The position numbers and the translations under genes are program-made. A DNA stretch of 64,000 nt, from the NCBI RefSeq assembly GCF_018417475.1, contig NZ_CP054856.1, forward strand, positions 3,007,001-3,071,000, read 5' to 3'. Of the stretch, positions 8,100 to 16,304 are shown piece after piece. Positions within the stretch are counted from its first letter, which is position 1. Each line of letters begins with the position of its first letter. The notes below the pieces were generated by a model that worked only from the letters and a program-made list of their open reading frames with translations, did no database searches and was not told the DNA's origin. The DNA is from Novosphingobium decolorationis (GTDB lineage: Bacteria > Pseudomonadota > Alphaproteobacteria > Sphingomonadales > Sphingomonadaceae).

Positions 8100-9329
8100 T
8101 CAGGCGATGGCGCCTGTCGCCTTCAACTGTTCGATGCGCTCCCATTCCAGGCCCAGTTCCATCAGCACCAGTTCGGTGTGCTCGCTGGCCTGGGGGGAGC
8201 GCGTGGTGGTGATGGGTTCGTGGTCCCATTCGACCGGACTGCGCGAGAGCTTGAGCGGTTTGTTGCTGCCGTCGGCGGCCTCCACTTCGAGGATGTGATC
8301 GTTGGCCTGGACCTGTTCCTCCTCGGCGAGTTCGAGGAGGTTGAGGATCGGCGCCCACTGGCCCTTCATCGTGCGCAGGTGCTCGCGCCAGTAGGCGAAG
8401 GGCTGCGCGGCGAAGGCTTCGACGAGGATCGCACTGGCCGCTGCGGCGTTCGTGATGAGGCTCAGGGGGTCGGCAAAGCGCGGGTCCTGAGCCGCCTCGG
8501 GGCAGCCGACGTGGGCGAAGGTATCCTCGATCAATCCGGTCGGGCTCACCATGCACAAGTTGATCGTGCGCCCGTCGCTCGTGCGGAAATTGCCCATGAA
8601 GGGATTGCGCGCGTTGCCGCCGGAACTGGGCATCGGGTTGCGGGTGATGATCCCGGTCTCAAGGGCCTGGGCCATGTTGGCGCCCGCCGCCCAGGTCGCG
8701 GTCGAGAGCAGCGAGACGTCGAGCTCCTTGGCTTCGCCCGTGCGTTCGCGGTGGAACAGCGCGGCCGAGATGCCGCCTGCGATGAACATGCCCCCGATCG
8801 AATCGCCGAAGGCCTGGATGCCCTGGCTGAGCGGGCCGTCCATCTCGGTGGGTGTCATGCAGTCGGCGATGCCGCTGCGGCTCCAGAAGGCGGTGCCGTC
8901 AAAGCCGCCCAGTTCGCGTTCGGGCCCCTTGTCGCCCCAGGCGCTGCCGCGCGCGTAGATGATATTGGGGTTGGCCCGGCGGATGTGCTCGACATCGAAA
9001 TTGTACTTGCGGCGGTGCTTGGGGAGGTAGTTGGTCAGGAACACGTCGCAGTGTTTCGCCAGTTCGTAGAGAACTTCCTGGCCCTCGGGGGTGGTGAAGT
9101 CGACGCCGACCGAGCGCTTGCCGCGGTTGGGATGCTCGAACAGGGTGTGGCGCTGCGGATCGAGAGTGACACCGCCCATGTTGAGGAAGCCGCGCTGCGT
9201 ATCGCCGCGCACCGGGTGCTCGATCTTGATGACGTCGGCCCCCCAGTCGGCGAGGACGGCCCCTGCCGCGGGGACGAACGTGAACTGTGCCACCTCGAGC
9301 ACTCTCACACCTTCCATGACTCTCGCCAT
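8100..9329 (-). CDS. Class III (CaiB/BaiF) CoA-transferase
   Basis: A protein of about 409 residues with the canonical order. The N-terminal Rossmann half has [30 protein letters not shown]. The nucleophilic Asp lies in [11 protein letters not shown], followed by the small domain. The enzyme moves CoA between carboxylates with no ATP cost. I chose ATG 9329, which has GGGGAG eight bases upstream; GTG 9335 and ATG 9317 are alternatives. It is the first gene of the operon running to 3705. A divergent SDR gene starts at 9545, and a GCGATATC site lies between them. Confidence 0.9.
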   Translation of the reverse strand: MARVMEGVRVLEVAQFTFVPAAGAVLADWGADVIKIEHPVRGDTQRGFLNMGGVTLDPQRHTLFEHPNRGKRSVGVDFTTPEGQEVLYELAKHCDVFLTNYLPKHRRKYNFDVEHIRRANPNIIYARGSAWGDKGPERELGGFDGTAFWSRSGIADCMTPTEMDGPLSQGIQAFGDSIGGMFIAGGISAALFHRERTGEAKELDVSLLSTATWAAGANMAQALETGIITRNPMPSSGGNARNPFMGNFRTSDGRTINLCMVSPTGLIEDTFAHVGCPEAAQDPRFADPLSLITNAAAASAILVEAFAAQPFAYWREHLRTMKGQWAPILNLLELAEEEQVQANDHILEVEAADGSNKPLKLSRSPVEWDHEPITTTRSPQASEHTELVLMELGLEWERIEQLKATGAIA

Positions 9330-9456
9330 CTGCACGTCTCCCCGTTTCTGTCTTGGCTTCAGGGATAAGGCGGCGGCGGCGCAGCGTCACCCTTTCGGGG
9401 GGCTGCGAGGCGCGATCATCGCTCCAACGATAGCGCGGGCCGGCGCACGCGCCGTG

Positions 9457-9464
9457 GCGATATC
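9457..9464. promoter_or_regulatory. GCGATATC upstream site 1
   Basis: An 8-mer GCGATATC in the 215-base gap between the divergent CoA-transferase (start 9329) and SDR (start 9545) genes. The same 8-mer occurs at four other upstream regions of this window. It is a candidate operator. The binding protein is unknown. Confidence 0.35.
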
Positions 9465-9544
9465 CCGCCGCTCCGGTGGATTTCGCACGGTGGTCCCCGC
9501 AAGCAGGACGGCAAAGGCAACATCCGGACGTGGGAGAGCAGCAG

Positions 9545-10339
9545 ATGGAACTGGGCAGCGCGACGAGTGCGATCGTGACGGGCGGCGCTTCGGGGCTTGG
9601 CCGGGCAAGCGCGCAGGCGCTCGCGGCCAAGGGCGTGAAGGTGGCGATCTTCGACCTCAACGAAGAGGCGGGCGCTGAAGTCGCCGCGTCCATCGGCGGG
9701 ACCTTCCACAAGGTCGACATCCTCGACGAGGACAGCGTGGAGGCGGGCTTTGCCGCCGCGCGCGCCGCGCACGGGCAGGAGCGTGTGCTGGTTCACTGCG
9801 CGATGGTCGCCAAGGGCGGCAAGACGGTGAGCCGGGACAAGGAAACCGGCGCGTGGAAGCGTCTCAGCACCCAGGACTATGCCTTCTCGGCCGAGGGTAT
9901 CCTGGTCGCGAGCTACCGCGTGGCCTCGATCGCGGCGCTCGGCATGGCGGCAAGCGACCCGCTCGGCGAGGACGGCGAGCGCGGTGCGATCATCCTCACC
10001 TCCAGCGCGGCCGCGCAGGACGGGCAGGTCGGACAGGTCGCCTATGGCTCTCTCAAGGCAGGGGTGAACGGGCTTGTCCTGCCCATGGCGCGCGATCTCA
10101 TGGACCTGGGGATCCGGGTCAATTCGATCATGCCGGGCATCTTCGCGACGCCTCCGATGCTGCGCTTCAAGGACTTCAACGCCAAGATGTGGGACGCGCT
10201 CAACGCGTCTGTTCCCTTCCCCAAGCGGCTGGGGCGCCCCGAGGAATTTGCCAGTCTCGTCGTCGAGATTGCCGGGAACAGCTACCTCAACGCGCAAGGA
10301 TTTCGCATCGACGGCGCGATCCGGATGCCGCCGCGCTGA
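9545..10339 (+). CDS. Short-chain dehydrogenase, 3-hydroxyacyl-CoA dehydrogenase type II-like
   Basis: A 264-residue SDR. The NAD-binding TGGASGLG is at residues 12-19, and an acidic residue after beta2 (IFDLNEE) favours NAD. The catalytic Ser lies in LTSSAAAQ, and Tyr167 and Lys171 are in AYGSLKAG. The closing motif is FRIDGAIRMPPR. The ending and the DLNEE motif closely match the SDR encoded at 43256-44017, suggesting paralogues of the type that oxidise 3-hydroxyacyl-CoA. The ATG is preceded by GGGAGAG. It is the only gene on this strand before the small exported protein. Confidence 0.88.
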   Translation: MELGSATSAIVTGGASGLGRASAQALAAKGVKVAIFDLNEEAGAEVAASIGGTFHKVDILDEDSVEAGFAAARAAHGQERVLVHCAMVAKGGKTVSRDKETGAWKRLSTQDYAFSAEGILVASYRVASIAALGMAASDPLGEDGERGAIILTSSAAAQDGQVGQVAYGSLKAGVNGLVLPMARDLMDLGIRVNSIMPGIFATPPMLRFKDFNAKMWDALNASVPFPKRLGRPEEFASLVVEIAGNSYLNAQGFRIDGAIRMPPR

Positions 10340-10435
10340 CCCGGTCGGGGAGGCGCAGGCGCTCGTTTCCCGATTTCATTTCAGAACGTTGCGAGCTTCT
10401 TTCTCGGTGTCAGCTTTGGGCTTGCTAAGCCGGTT

Positions 10436-10454
10436 TGCGAAAATTGCATTCGCA
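10436..10454. promoter_or_regulatory. Inverted repeat TGCGAA/TTCGCA upstream of small exported-protein gene
   Basis: TGCGAA (10436-10441) and TTCGCA (10449-10454) are perfect inverted copies with a 7-base spacer. They lie about 27 bases upstream of a TTGACA element, in a stretch noticeably richer in A+T than its surroundings. It could be an operator. No regulator can be named. Confidence 0.3.
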
Positions 10455-10480
10455 GTTGCACAAAGAAATACCAAGCTAGG

Positions 10481-10507
10481 TTGACATTTTGCCTCACTTG
10501 ATACTAA
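10481..10507 (+). promoter_or_regulatory. Putative promoter for the small exported protein
   Basis: A perfect -35 box TTGACA lies at 10481-10486. A weak -10 candidate, TACTAA at 10502-10507, follows with 15-base spacing. The start codon lies about 95 bases downstream. Confidence 0.4.
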
Positions 10508-10599
10508 CCTTGCTTATCTTTTCGGGGCGAGGCGCCAGACAGATCTCGCTACCAGATCCCAACGCGGACCAGCAGGTCCAAACCAAAGTGAGGTCCATG

Positions 10600-10941
10600 A
10601 TGAACACCAAGATGCTCGCATCGCTCTGCGCCGCCGCTGCGTTCCTGCCGCTCAGCGCGCAGGCCGCCACCTCCCAGGAAGAGGCCACCACCAGCGCCGC
10701 CGCGATCGTTCAGGTCGCGCAGGGCACGCAGGCCCAGGCTCCGGCGGTCGAGGCGCGCAAGGGCTCGATGATCTACAGCGACGGCAAGCGTATCGGCCAG
10801 GTCTTCCGCGTGCGCGAGAACGGCGATGCGCAGGTCGTCATCAATGGCCAGAGCCACATCGTTCCTGCCGAGACGCTGATCGAAAAGGACGGCAAGCTCG
10901 CCACCACGCTCAGCCGCTCGCAGGTCGTGTCCGGCCGTTAA
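10600..10941 (+). CDS. Small exported protein of unknown function
   Basis: A 113-residue protein starting MNTKMLASLCAAAAFLPLS, a classic signal peptide with likely cleavage after AQA. The mature part has an Ala/Gln/Thr-rich linker and then a compact beta-rich domain (KGSMIYSDGKRIGQVFRV, DAQVVINGQSHIVPAETL) resembling PRC-barrel-like small periplasmic proteins of sphingomonads. A GTGAGG ribosome site precedes it. ATG 10597 is an alternative start. It stands alone between its own promoter and a strong terminator. Its function is unknown; a periplasmic or envelope location is inferred. Confidence 0.8.
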   Translation: MNTKMLASLCAAAAFLPLSAQAATSQEEATTSAAAIVQVAQGTQAQAPAVEARKGSMIYSDGKRIGQVFRVRENGDAQVVINGQSHIVPAETLIEKDGKLATTLSRSQVVSGR

Positions 10942-10997
10942 GCGTCTTCTCCCGTGGGGCCTTGCTGACGCCCCCGAGAATCCGCGCAGGCGGATAT

Positions 10998-11027
10998 GGG
11001 CTGCCGATCCTTCGGCAGCCCCTTTTT
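10998..11027 (+). terminator. Intrinsic terminator
   Basis: GGGCTGCCGA (10998-11007) pairs perfectly with TCGGCAGCCC (11012-11021) around a 4-base loop, followed by CTTTTT. It lies 57 bases after the stop of the small exported-protein gene. Confidence 0.9.
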
Positions 11028-11090
11028 CGTGCCGATCCCAAAGACGGCTATCTCGCTCGGCTAGGCCAAGGCTGCGTGCGAATGGTGCGC

Positions 11091-11128
11091 CAGACAGTTC
11101 GGGGAGCCCGAGGGCGATGGCCCGTGAG
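11091..11128. repeat. Intergenic repeat copy R7 (partial, C module)
   Basis: A degenerate copy of the modular repeat: GTTCGGGGAGCCCGAGGGC followed by the GATG loop and GCCC. The right arm is eroded (GTGAGG instead of TCGG). It sits between the convergent small exported-protein and MarR genes. Compare 32442-32560 and 45330-45448. Confidence 0.6.
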
Positions 11129-11150
11129 GACGGCTCTTCTTTCCGACTTG

Positions 11151-11666
11151 CTACTGGATGTTCCCGAGGTTCGCCGAGATCGCCTCGAGCGTGGCATTGA
11201 TCTGCCGCAGTTGCTCGTCGGAGAGGCCGGCAAAGGTCGCCTCTTCGCTGAGCGTCGCAACATCGCTCAGCGTGCCGGTCAGTTCCTGGCCCTTGGGCGT
11301 CAGGTAGATGGCGTGGGCGCGGCGGTCGTCGTGCTTGCGTTTGCGTTCGACCATGCCCTCGGCGATCAGCCGGTCGACCAGGCGCCCGGCGGAGACTTCC
11401 GAAATTTCCAGTGCTTCGGCGATGACCCGCTGCGTGGCGCCCGGGCGCGAGGAGACGACGGCAATGACCGTCCATTGCGAGCGGGTGACGCCCAGTTCGG
11501 CAATTGCCTCGTCGAAGTGCTTGCGCATGAGCCGCGAGACGATCGCCATCTTGAGCGCCACGTCGCGCTTGAGCATGTCGGGCGCGGCCTTGCGGCCGTC
11601 CGTCCCGGACGTATCCGGAAGGCCCGGGCAGGTGGCCGAGGCCGAAGCGGGCAGCGAGCCGCTCAC
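11151..11666 (-). CDS. MarR-family transcriptional regulator
   Basis: A winged-helix regulator. The recognition region is visible (QRVIAEALEISEVSAGRLVDRL), followed by the wing (VERKRKHDDRRAHAIYLT). The proposed GTG start at 11666 overlaps the thiolase stop as GTGA and gives 171 residues. A shorter start at ATG 11576 would give 141 residues, closer to the usual MarR length. The protein is a clear paralogue of the MarR encoded at 51744-52229 (shared VTRSQW, LEIS and SAGR-VDRL). It probably senses a CoA-pathway ligand or an aromatic acid and controls the thiolase operon. The ligand is unknown. Confidence 0.88.
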   Translation of the reverse strand: MSGSLPASASATCPGLPDTSGTDGRKAAPDMLKRDVALKMAIVSRLMRKHFDEAIAELGVTRSQWTVIAVVSSRPGATQRVIAEALEISEVSAGRLVDRLIAEGMVERKRKHDDRRAHAIYLTPKGQELTGTLSDVATLSEEATFAGLSDEQLRQINATLEAISANLGNIQ

Positions 11667-12919
11667 ACCCTTTCGATGATGATCGCGGGGGCCATGCCGC
11701 CGGCCGCGCACATCGTGACGAGGGCGTAGCGCCCGCCGGTGCGTTCCAGTTCGTCGAGCGCGGTGCCGAGGAGGACCGCGCCCGTCGCCCCGATGGGGTG
11801 GCCCAGCGCGATAGCGCCGCCATTGGGGTTCACCTTCTCGCGCGCAAGGCCAAGATCGCGGATGAACTTCTCGACGACGACCGCGAAGGCCTCGTTCACT
11901 TCCCACACGTCGATGTCGTCCGGGGTGAGCCCGGCGCGGGCAAGCGCCTTGCGCGCGGCAGGCACCGGCCCGTTCAGCATCAGGGTGGGATCATCGCCGA
12001 TGTTGACCGCCGTCACCACCCGCGCACGCGGTGTGAGGCCATGGGCCCGGGCGTATGCGGGTGAAGCAAGGAGCAGCGCGGCGGCCCCGTCGACCACGCC
12101 CGAGGACGTGCCGACATGGTGGACGGGCGTGAACTCGAGATCGGGATAGCGCCTGCGGATCTGGCCGGCAAAACTGGTGCCTTCGCGCGTGGCGGGCAGA
12201 TCGTAGAACATGGCAAAGGCGGGTTTCAGCTCGGCAAGGCCCTCGGCGGTGGTCTGGGGGCGAGGGTACTCCTCGTGGTCGAGCAGGACCTTTCCGTCTG
12301 CGTCGGTCACGAAGGCGAGCGAGCCGTCAAAGCGGCCTTGTGCGATGGCCTGTGCCGCGCGGCGCTGGCTTTCGAGCCCGAAGGCGTCGAGCTCGGCGCG
12401 CGAGATCCCTTCCATCGCGGCAATGGCATCGGCGGCAACGCCCTGGTTGGTCTGGGGGTGGCGGGCATCGAGCGAGGGGTTGTTGGTGCCAAGCCCCCCG
12501 GCAATGTGCACCTTCTTCTCGCGCAGCATCGTGCCGTAGTCGACGACATGGCTCATCATCTCGCTGCCCCCGGCAACCACGCAGTCTTCCAGGCCCGCCA
12601 TGATCTGGCCCGCCGCAAGGCTGGTGGCGGTGAGGCCCGAGGCGCAGAAGCGGTCGAGCGTGACGCCGCTGACCGTCACGTCGTAGCCCGCATCGAGTGC
12701 GGCCATGCGGCCCAGGTCGCCGCCCTGCAGGCCCATCTGCGCGCTGGTGCCCCAGATCACGTCGTCGATGGTGGCGGTGTCGAGGCTGTTGCGCGCGCGC
12801 AGCGCGGCCAGCACCGTGCGGGCGAGGTGCTGGGGGTGGAGGCCCGAATAGGCGCCCTTGCCGGTCTTCCCGATGGCGCGCGGCGTGCGCACCGCGTCGA
12901 TGATGTAGGCCTCGGCCAT
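11663..12919 (-). CDS. Thiolase (acetyl-CoA acetyltransferase family)
   Basis: A 418-residue thiolase. The nucleophilic Cys92 is in LDRFCASGLTA. The His of [14 protein letters not shown] and the second Cys in VTMCAAGGMAPA complete the active site. The enzyme cleaves 3-ketoacyl-CoA with CoA, or condenses two acyl-CoAs. ATG 12919 has GGGGAG upstream. The gene is co-transcribed with the downstream MarR gene (4-base GTGA overlap), so the regulator probably controls its own operon. A divergent MFS gene starts at 13173. Confidence 0.93.
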   Translation of the reverse strand: MAEAYIIDAVRTPRAIGKTGKGAYSGLHPQHLARTVLAALRARNSLDTATIDDVIWGTSAQMGLQGGDLGRMAALDAGYDVTVSGVTLDRFCASGLTATSLAAGQIMAGLEDCVVAGGSEMMSHVVDYGTMLREKKVHIAGGLGTNNPSLDARHPQTNQGVAADAIAAMEGISRAELDAFGLESQRRAAQAIAQGRFDGSLAFVTDADGKVLLDHEEYPRPQTTAEGLAELKPAFAMFYDLPATREGTSFAGQIRRRYPDLEFTPVHHVGTSSGVVDGAAALLLASPAYARAHGLTPRARVVTAVNIGDDPTLMLNGPVPAARKALARAGLTPDDIDVWEVNEAFAVVVEKFIRDLGLAREKVNPNGGAIALGHPIGATGAVLLGTALDELERTGGRYALVTMCAAGGMAPAIIIERV

Positions 12920-13172
12920 GCAAGTTCTCCCCTGGCAATTGGCGGTCCCTGCCGCGCGCCCCTTTTCCGCTGGACGGACTGCAGGCGCGTGCATCTTGGT
13001 CTGGCACCACAGGCGGGATAGGCCAAGGCTCGGGCGCGTGTGCGGGGCACATCTCCGCCCGGGCGATGGCGCGTCGAATATGGCTGGACCTGTCAGGCAC
13101 AGGGCCGGATCATCGCAGGATCAAACAAGAATGCGCACCAGGGATGGGCGAGCTGGAAATGGGGCAGGGGTG

Positions 13173-14885
13173 ATGGCTGAGGACGCGAAGGACGTGCAGG
13201 GGACAGCGCCCGGCGCCATGGCAGGTACCGTGAGCGCGTCCCAGGCGCCGCCCGGGACATTCGCGCCGCTGGCCGTGGCACCCTTCCGGCGTATCTGGTC
13301 GAGCAGCGTGTGTTCCAACCTCGGGCACCAGATCCTGGGCGTGGCGGCGGCCTGGGAAATGACCCGGCTCACCGATTCGCCGGCCATGGTGGCCGGGGTG
13401 CAGACAGCGCTCATGCTGCCGCTCATGCTGGTGGCGCTGCCGGCGGGCGCGCTCGCGGACATGTTCGACAGGCGCGTCGTGGCCATGTGCGGCCTGGCCT
13501 TTGCGTGCCTTGGCGGCAGCGTCATGGCGCTGTGCGGGCTCCTGGGGCTGGTCACGCCCTGGCTGATGCTGGGCCTCATTTTCGCAATCGGCTCGGGCGT
13601 TGCGCTCTTCGGTCCGGCTTGGCAGGCCTCGATCAGCGAACTGGTCCCGCCCCGCCTCCTGCCTCCTGCAGTCGCGCTGGGTTCGGTCAGCTTCAACCTG
13701 GCGCGCTCGGTTGGCCCTGCCATCGGTGGTTTCCTGGTGCTGGCCGCGGGCGCGCACGTGGCCTTCGGGGCCAATGCGCTGGGTTACATTCCCTTCCTCC
13801 TCGCCTTCTATTTCTGGAAGCGCGAGCAACCCGCCTCGCGCCTGCCACCTGAAAGCCTGGGGCGTGCGCTCGTCTCGGGCATGCGCTTCGCACTGCACGC
13901 AGGCGGCGTGCGCAACGCCATCGTGCGCGTCTTCCTCTTCGGCTTCTGCGTGGCGACAGCCTCTGCGCTCGCCCCGCTGATCGCGCGCGACCAACTCGCG
14001 GGGGACGCGGCGTCCTATGGCGTCCTTCTGGGCGCGGGCGGTGTCGGTGCGATCCTGGGCTCGCTCTCGACCGCGACCCTGCGCGCGCGGCTGGGGCCCG
14101 AGCTCGCCATCCGGATCGGCACGCTGGTGACCGCGGGCGCGCTTGTCGGCATTGCCTATAGCCGCTCGATCTGGGTCGCGGCACCGTGCTTCCTGCTTCA
14201 GGGCATGGGGACGATGATGGTGCTTGCGATGCTCAACGTGGCTGTCCAGCTTTCGGCGCCGCGCTGGGTCACGGCGCGTGCGCTCTCGCTCTATTCCTCG
14301 GCGGTGACGGGGGGCATCGCGCTGGGCTCGATCGGATGGGGCGCGATCAGCAACGGGCTCGGCCTCCAGACGACGGTGCTGGTCTCGGGCCTGGCGCTGG
14401 CGGCGACGGTGGCGCTGGGCTTCGTCCTGCCCATGGCGCATGAGGGCGAGGACCGCCGCGCACCGGTGTCGCTGGGCAAGAGCCCCGAGGTGGCGCTGGG
14501 GCTGACCGCGCGCTCCGGGCCGGTCGAGATCGAGATCGACTACCGGGTGGAGCCCGCGAATGCGCGCGAGTTCTTCCGCCTGATGCAGGACGTGGGCAAG
14601 GCGCGGCGGCGCAACGGCGGTTTCGCCTGGTCGCTCGCGCGCGATATCGCGGACACGCAGCTGTGGGTCGAGCGCTACGAATGCCCGACCTGGGGCGACT
14701 ATCTGCACATGCGCAACCGCTTCACCCAGGCCGACCTCGATCTTCAGGAAAAGGTGGAGACTTTCAATACGCTGCGCGACGGGTCGCGGCTGCGTCGGCG
14801 GTTGATGCGGCCTTTCGGATCGGTGCGTTGGCGCGCCGAGGTCCCCGATCCCGGCCCCGATCAGCCCCGCCCCTTCAGCTACTGA
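13173..14885 (+). CDS. MFS exporter (EntS/MFS_3-like) with C-terminal soluble domain
   Basis: A 570-residue membrane protein. Residues 30-430 contain about twelve hydrophobic helices, with the MFS loop signature LADMFDRRVVAMCG after the second helix. The last 130-150 residues are soluble and begin near VEIEIDYRVEPANAREFF, with WVERYECPTWGDYLHMRNR, resembling an antibiotic-biosynthesis-monooxygenase-like ferredoxin fold. ATG 13173 follows GGGGCAGGGG. This architecture suggests proton-driven efflux coupled to ligand sensing; both the direction and the ligand are inference. A P450 gene follows on the same strand. Confidence 0.87.
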   Translation: MAEDAKDVQGTAPGAMAGTVSASQAPPGTFAPLAVAPFRRIWSSSVCSNLGHQILGVAAAWEMTRLTDSPAMVAGVQTALMLPLMLVALPAGALADMFDRRVVAMCGLAFACLGGSVMALCGLLGLVTPWLMLGLIFAIGSGVALFGPAWQASISELVPPRLLPPAVALGSVSFNLARSVGPAIGGFLVLAAGAHVAFGANALGYIPFLLAFYFWKREQPASRLPPESLGRALVSGMRFALHAGGVRNAIVRVFLFGFCVATASALAPLIARDQLAGDAASYGVLLGAGGVGAILGSLSTATLRARLGPELAIRIGTLVTAGALVGIAYSRSIWVAAPCFLLQGMGTMMVLAMLNVAVQLSAPRWVTARALSLYSSAVTGGIALGSIGWGAISNGLGLQTTVLVSGLALAATVALGFVLPMAHEGEDRRAPVSLGKSPEVALGLTARSGPVEIEIDYRVEPANAREFFRLMQDVGKARRRNGGFAWSLARDIADTQLWVERYECPTWGDYLHMRNRFTQADLDLQEKVETFNTLRDGSRLRRRLMRPFGSVRWRAEVPDPGPDQPRPFSY

Positions 14886-14910
14886 GGCGCGCCTCGTAGC
14901 TTCCCCGATC

Positions 14911-14951
14911 TTGACGGGCCTTCGTCTCGATATGATACTTTGCGCATCATA
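14911..14951 (+). promoter_or_regulatory. Promoter with operator-like palindrome before P450
   Basis: The -35 box TTGACG (14911-14916) and -10 box GATACT (14934-14939) are 17 bases apart. An inverted repeat, TATGAT (14931-14936) with ATCATA (14946-14951), overlaps the -10 box and the expected start site. That is the placement expected for a repressor operator. The MarR proteins in the window are candidates but nothing links them directly. Confidence 0.5.
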
Positions 14952-14973
14952 ATAAAGAGCGAGGAGAGGGACG

Positions 14974-16143
14974 ATGGAGGCACAGGCTCTTGCGGACCAT
15001 CGCAAGTCGGCCGCTGTGGCGCAGGAGGGGTTTCGTCTCGACGCCAAGGCGCGACGGCTGGCGAGCTTGCGCGAATCGCGCGCCGCGCTGCGCAGCGCCG
15101 GCCTGCTGCAGGATGGTCCGGGATCGGAGGATGTGGCCGGGGGCAACCCTGAACACGTCCCTGTCTTCTATCTGGACGGGCCCGCGCACGCGCAGCGTCG
15201 TGCGGCCATCGCCCGCTTCTTCACGCCCAAGGCGATCCAGACCCGCTACCGCTCGATCATGGAGGAGACGACCGCGCGTCTGCTCGATGATCTGCGCGCG
15301 AGCGGTACGGCCCGGCTCGACCGCATCGCCTTTGAACTGACGGTGGCGGTGGCCGCCAACATCGTGGGTTTGACCGAGACCTCGCCCAGCCGGATGGCGC
15401 CGCGCCTCCAGTGCCTGCTGCGCACCGCGTTCAGTCCGGCGACGGGGTTGGGCAAGTTGCGCGACCGGATCATCCGCAGCGTCTACGGCGTCTGGTTCTA
15501 CTACGCCGATGTGCGCCCGGCCGTGGCGCGGCGGCGGGCCGAGCCGGGCGATGACATCATCTCGCAGTGCCTTGCCAAGGGCTATTCGGACAAGGCGATC
15601 CTGATCGAGTGCATGACCTATGCGACGGCGGGCATGGTCACGACGCGCGAGTTCATCGTGATGGTCGCCTGGCACCTGTTCGACAATCCCGAGCTGCGCG
15701 GCCAATTCCTCGATGGGGACGAGGAGGCGCAGATGGCGATCCTCCTGGAAATCCTGCGGCTCGAGCCGATTGCCTCGGTGCTCTACCGCCGCGCGGGGGC
15801 AGGCGTGTGCGACCAGGCGCTGGGCGAGGTTGCGGGCGGCGAGCGGCTCGCGATCGATCTTCGCGCGGTCCATGGCGATGCGCAGTCGGTGGGCGCCTGT
15901 CCCCATGCAATCGATGCCGAGCGTGCCCGGCGCGAAGGGCAGAAGGCCGAATTCCTCAGCTTCGGCGATGGACCGCACCACTGTCCCGGCTGGCAGGTGG
16001 CGCTCCACGAGACCCGTACCTTCATCGATCAGCTGCTGCGCGTGCCGGGCATAGCAATGGCCCGCGCGCCCGACATCATCTGGAACTCGCAGCTGATGAG
16101 TTACGAACTGCGCGACGCCCAGCTTACCTGCAGTCTGGCCTGA
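14974..16143 (+). CDS. Cytochrome P450
   Basis: A 389-residue soluble bacterial P450. The I-helix oxygen-activation motif AGMVTT is at residues 219-224 and the ExxR pair at E259/R262. The heme-ligand Cys337 is in the signature FGDGPHHCPG. The enzyme is shorter than many class I P450s and lacks any membrane anchor. No ferredoxin or ferredoxin reductase lies in the window, so electrons must come from elsewhere. It hydroxylates an unknown, probably hydrophobic, substrate. Its own promoter, with an overlapping palindrome, lies just upstream. Confidence 0.92.
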   Translation: MEAQALADHRKSAAVAQEGFRLDAKARRLASLRESRAALRSAGLLQDGPGSEDVAGGNPEHVPVFYLDGPAHAQRRAAIARFFTPKAIQTRYRSIMEETTARLLDDLRASGTARLDRIAFELTVAVAANIVGLTETSPSRMAPRLQCLLRTAFSPATGLGKLRDRIIRSVYGVWFYYADVRPAVARRRAEPGDDIISQCLAKGYSDKAILIECMTYATAGMVTTREFIVMVAWHLFDNPELRGQFLDGDEEAQMAILLEILRLEPIASVLYRRAGAGVCDQALGEVAGGERLAIDLRAVHGDAQSVGACPHAIDAERARREGQKAEFLSFGDGPHHCPGWQVALHETRTFIDQLLRVPGIAMARAPDIIWNSQLMSYELRDAQLTCSLA

Positions 16144-16194
16144 TCCGGGGCCTGACAGCGCGGCGTGATCGCCGGAGCGAACTTTGCCCTTTCC

Positions 16195-16223
16195 TTGTGA
16201 CAGGCCACGGGGGCCGCTCTAAC
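16195..16223 (+). promoter_or_regulatory. Possible promoter of the TonB receptor operon
   Basis: TTGTGA (16195-16200) and TCTAAC (16218-16223) are 17 bases apart, about 80 bases before the receptor start. The match is weak and no second line of support exists. Confidence 0.25.
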
Positions 16224-16304
16224 CTCGCGTCCTGAGAGAGTGCATGGACGTGAAGGCGCCTGCCGCGCGCCTGTCATGAGCCGTGCCCGAAAGGGGAGAA
16301 GGGT

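Noticed and set aside
6114..9368. A 1084-codon plus-strand open frame
   Set aside because: It is antisense to the acyl-CoA synthetase, small protein and CoA-transferase genes, and has no recognisable motifs or ribosome site.
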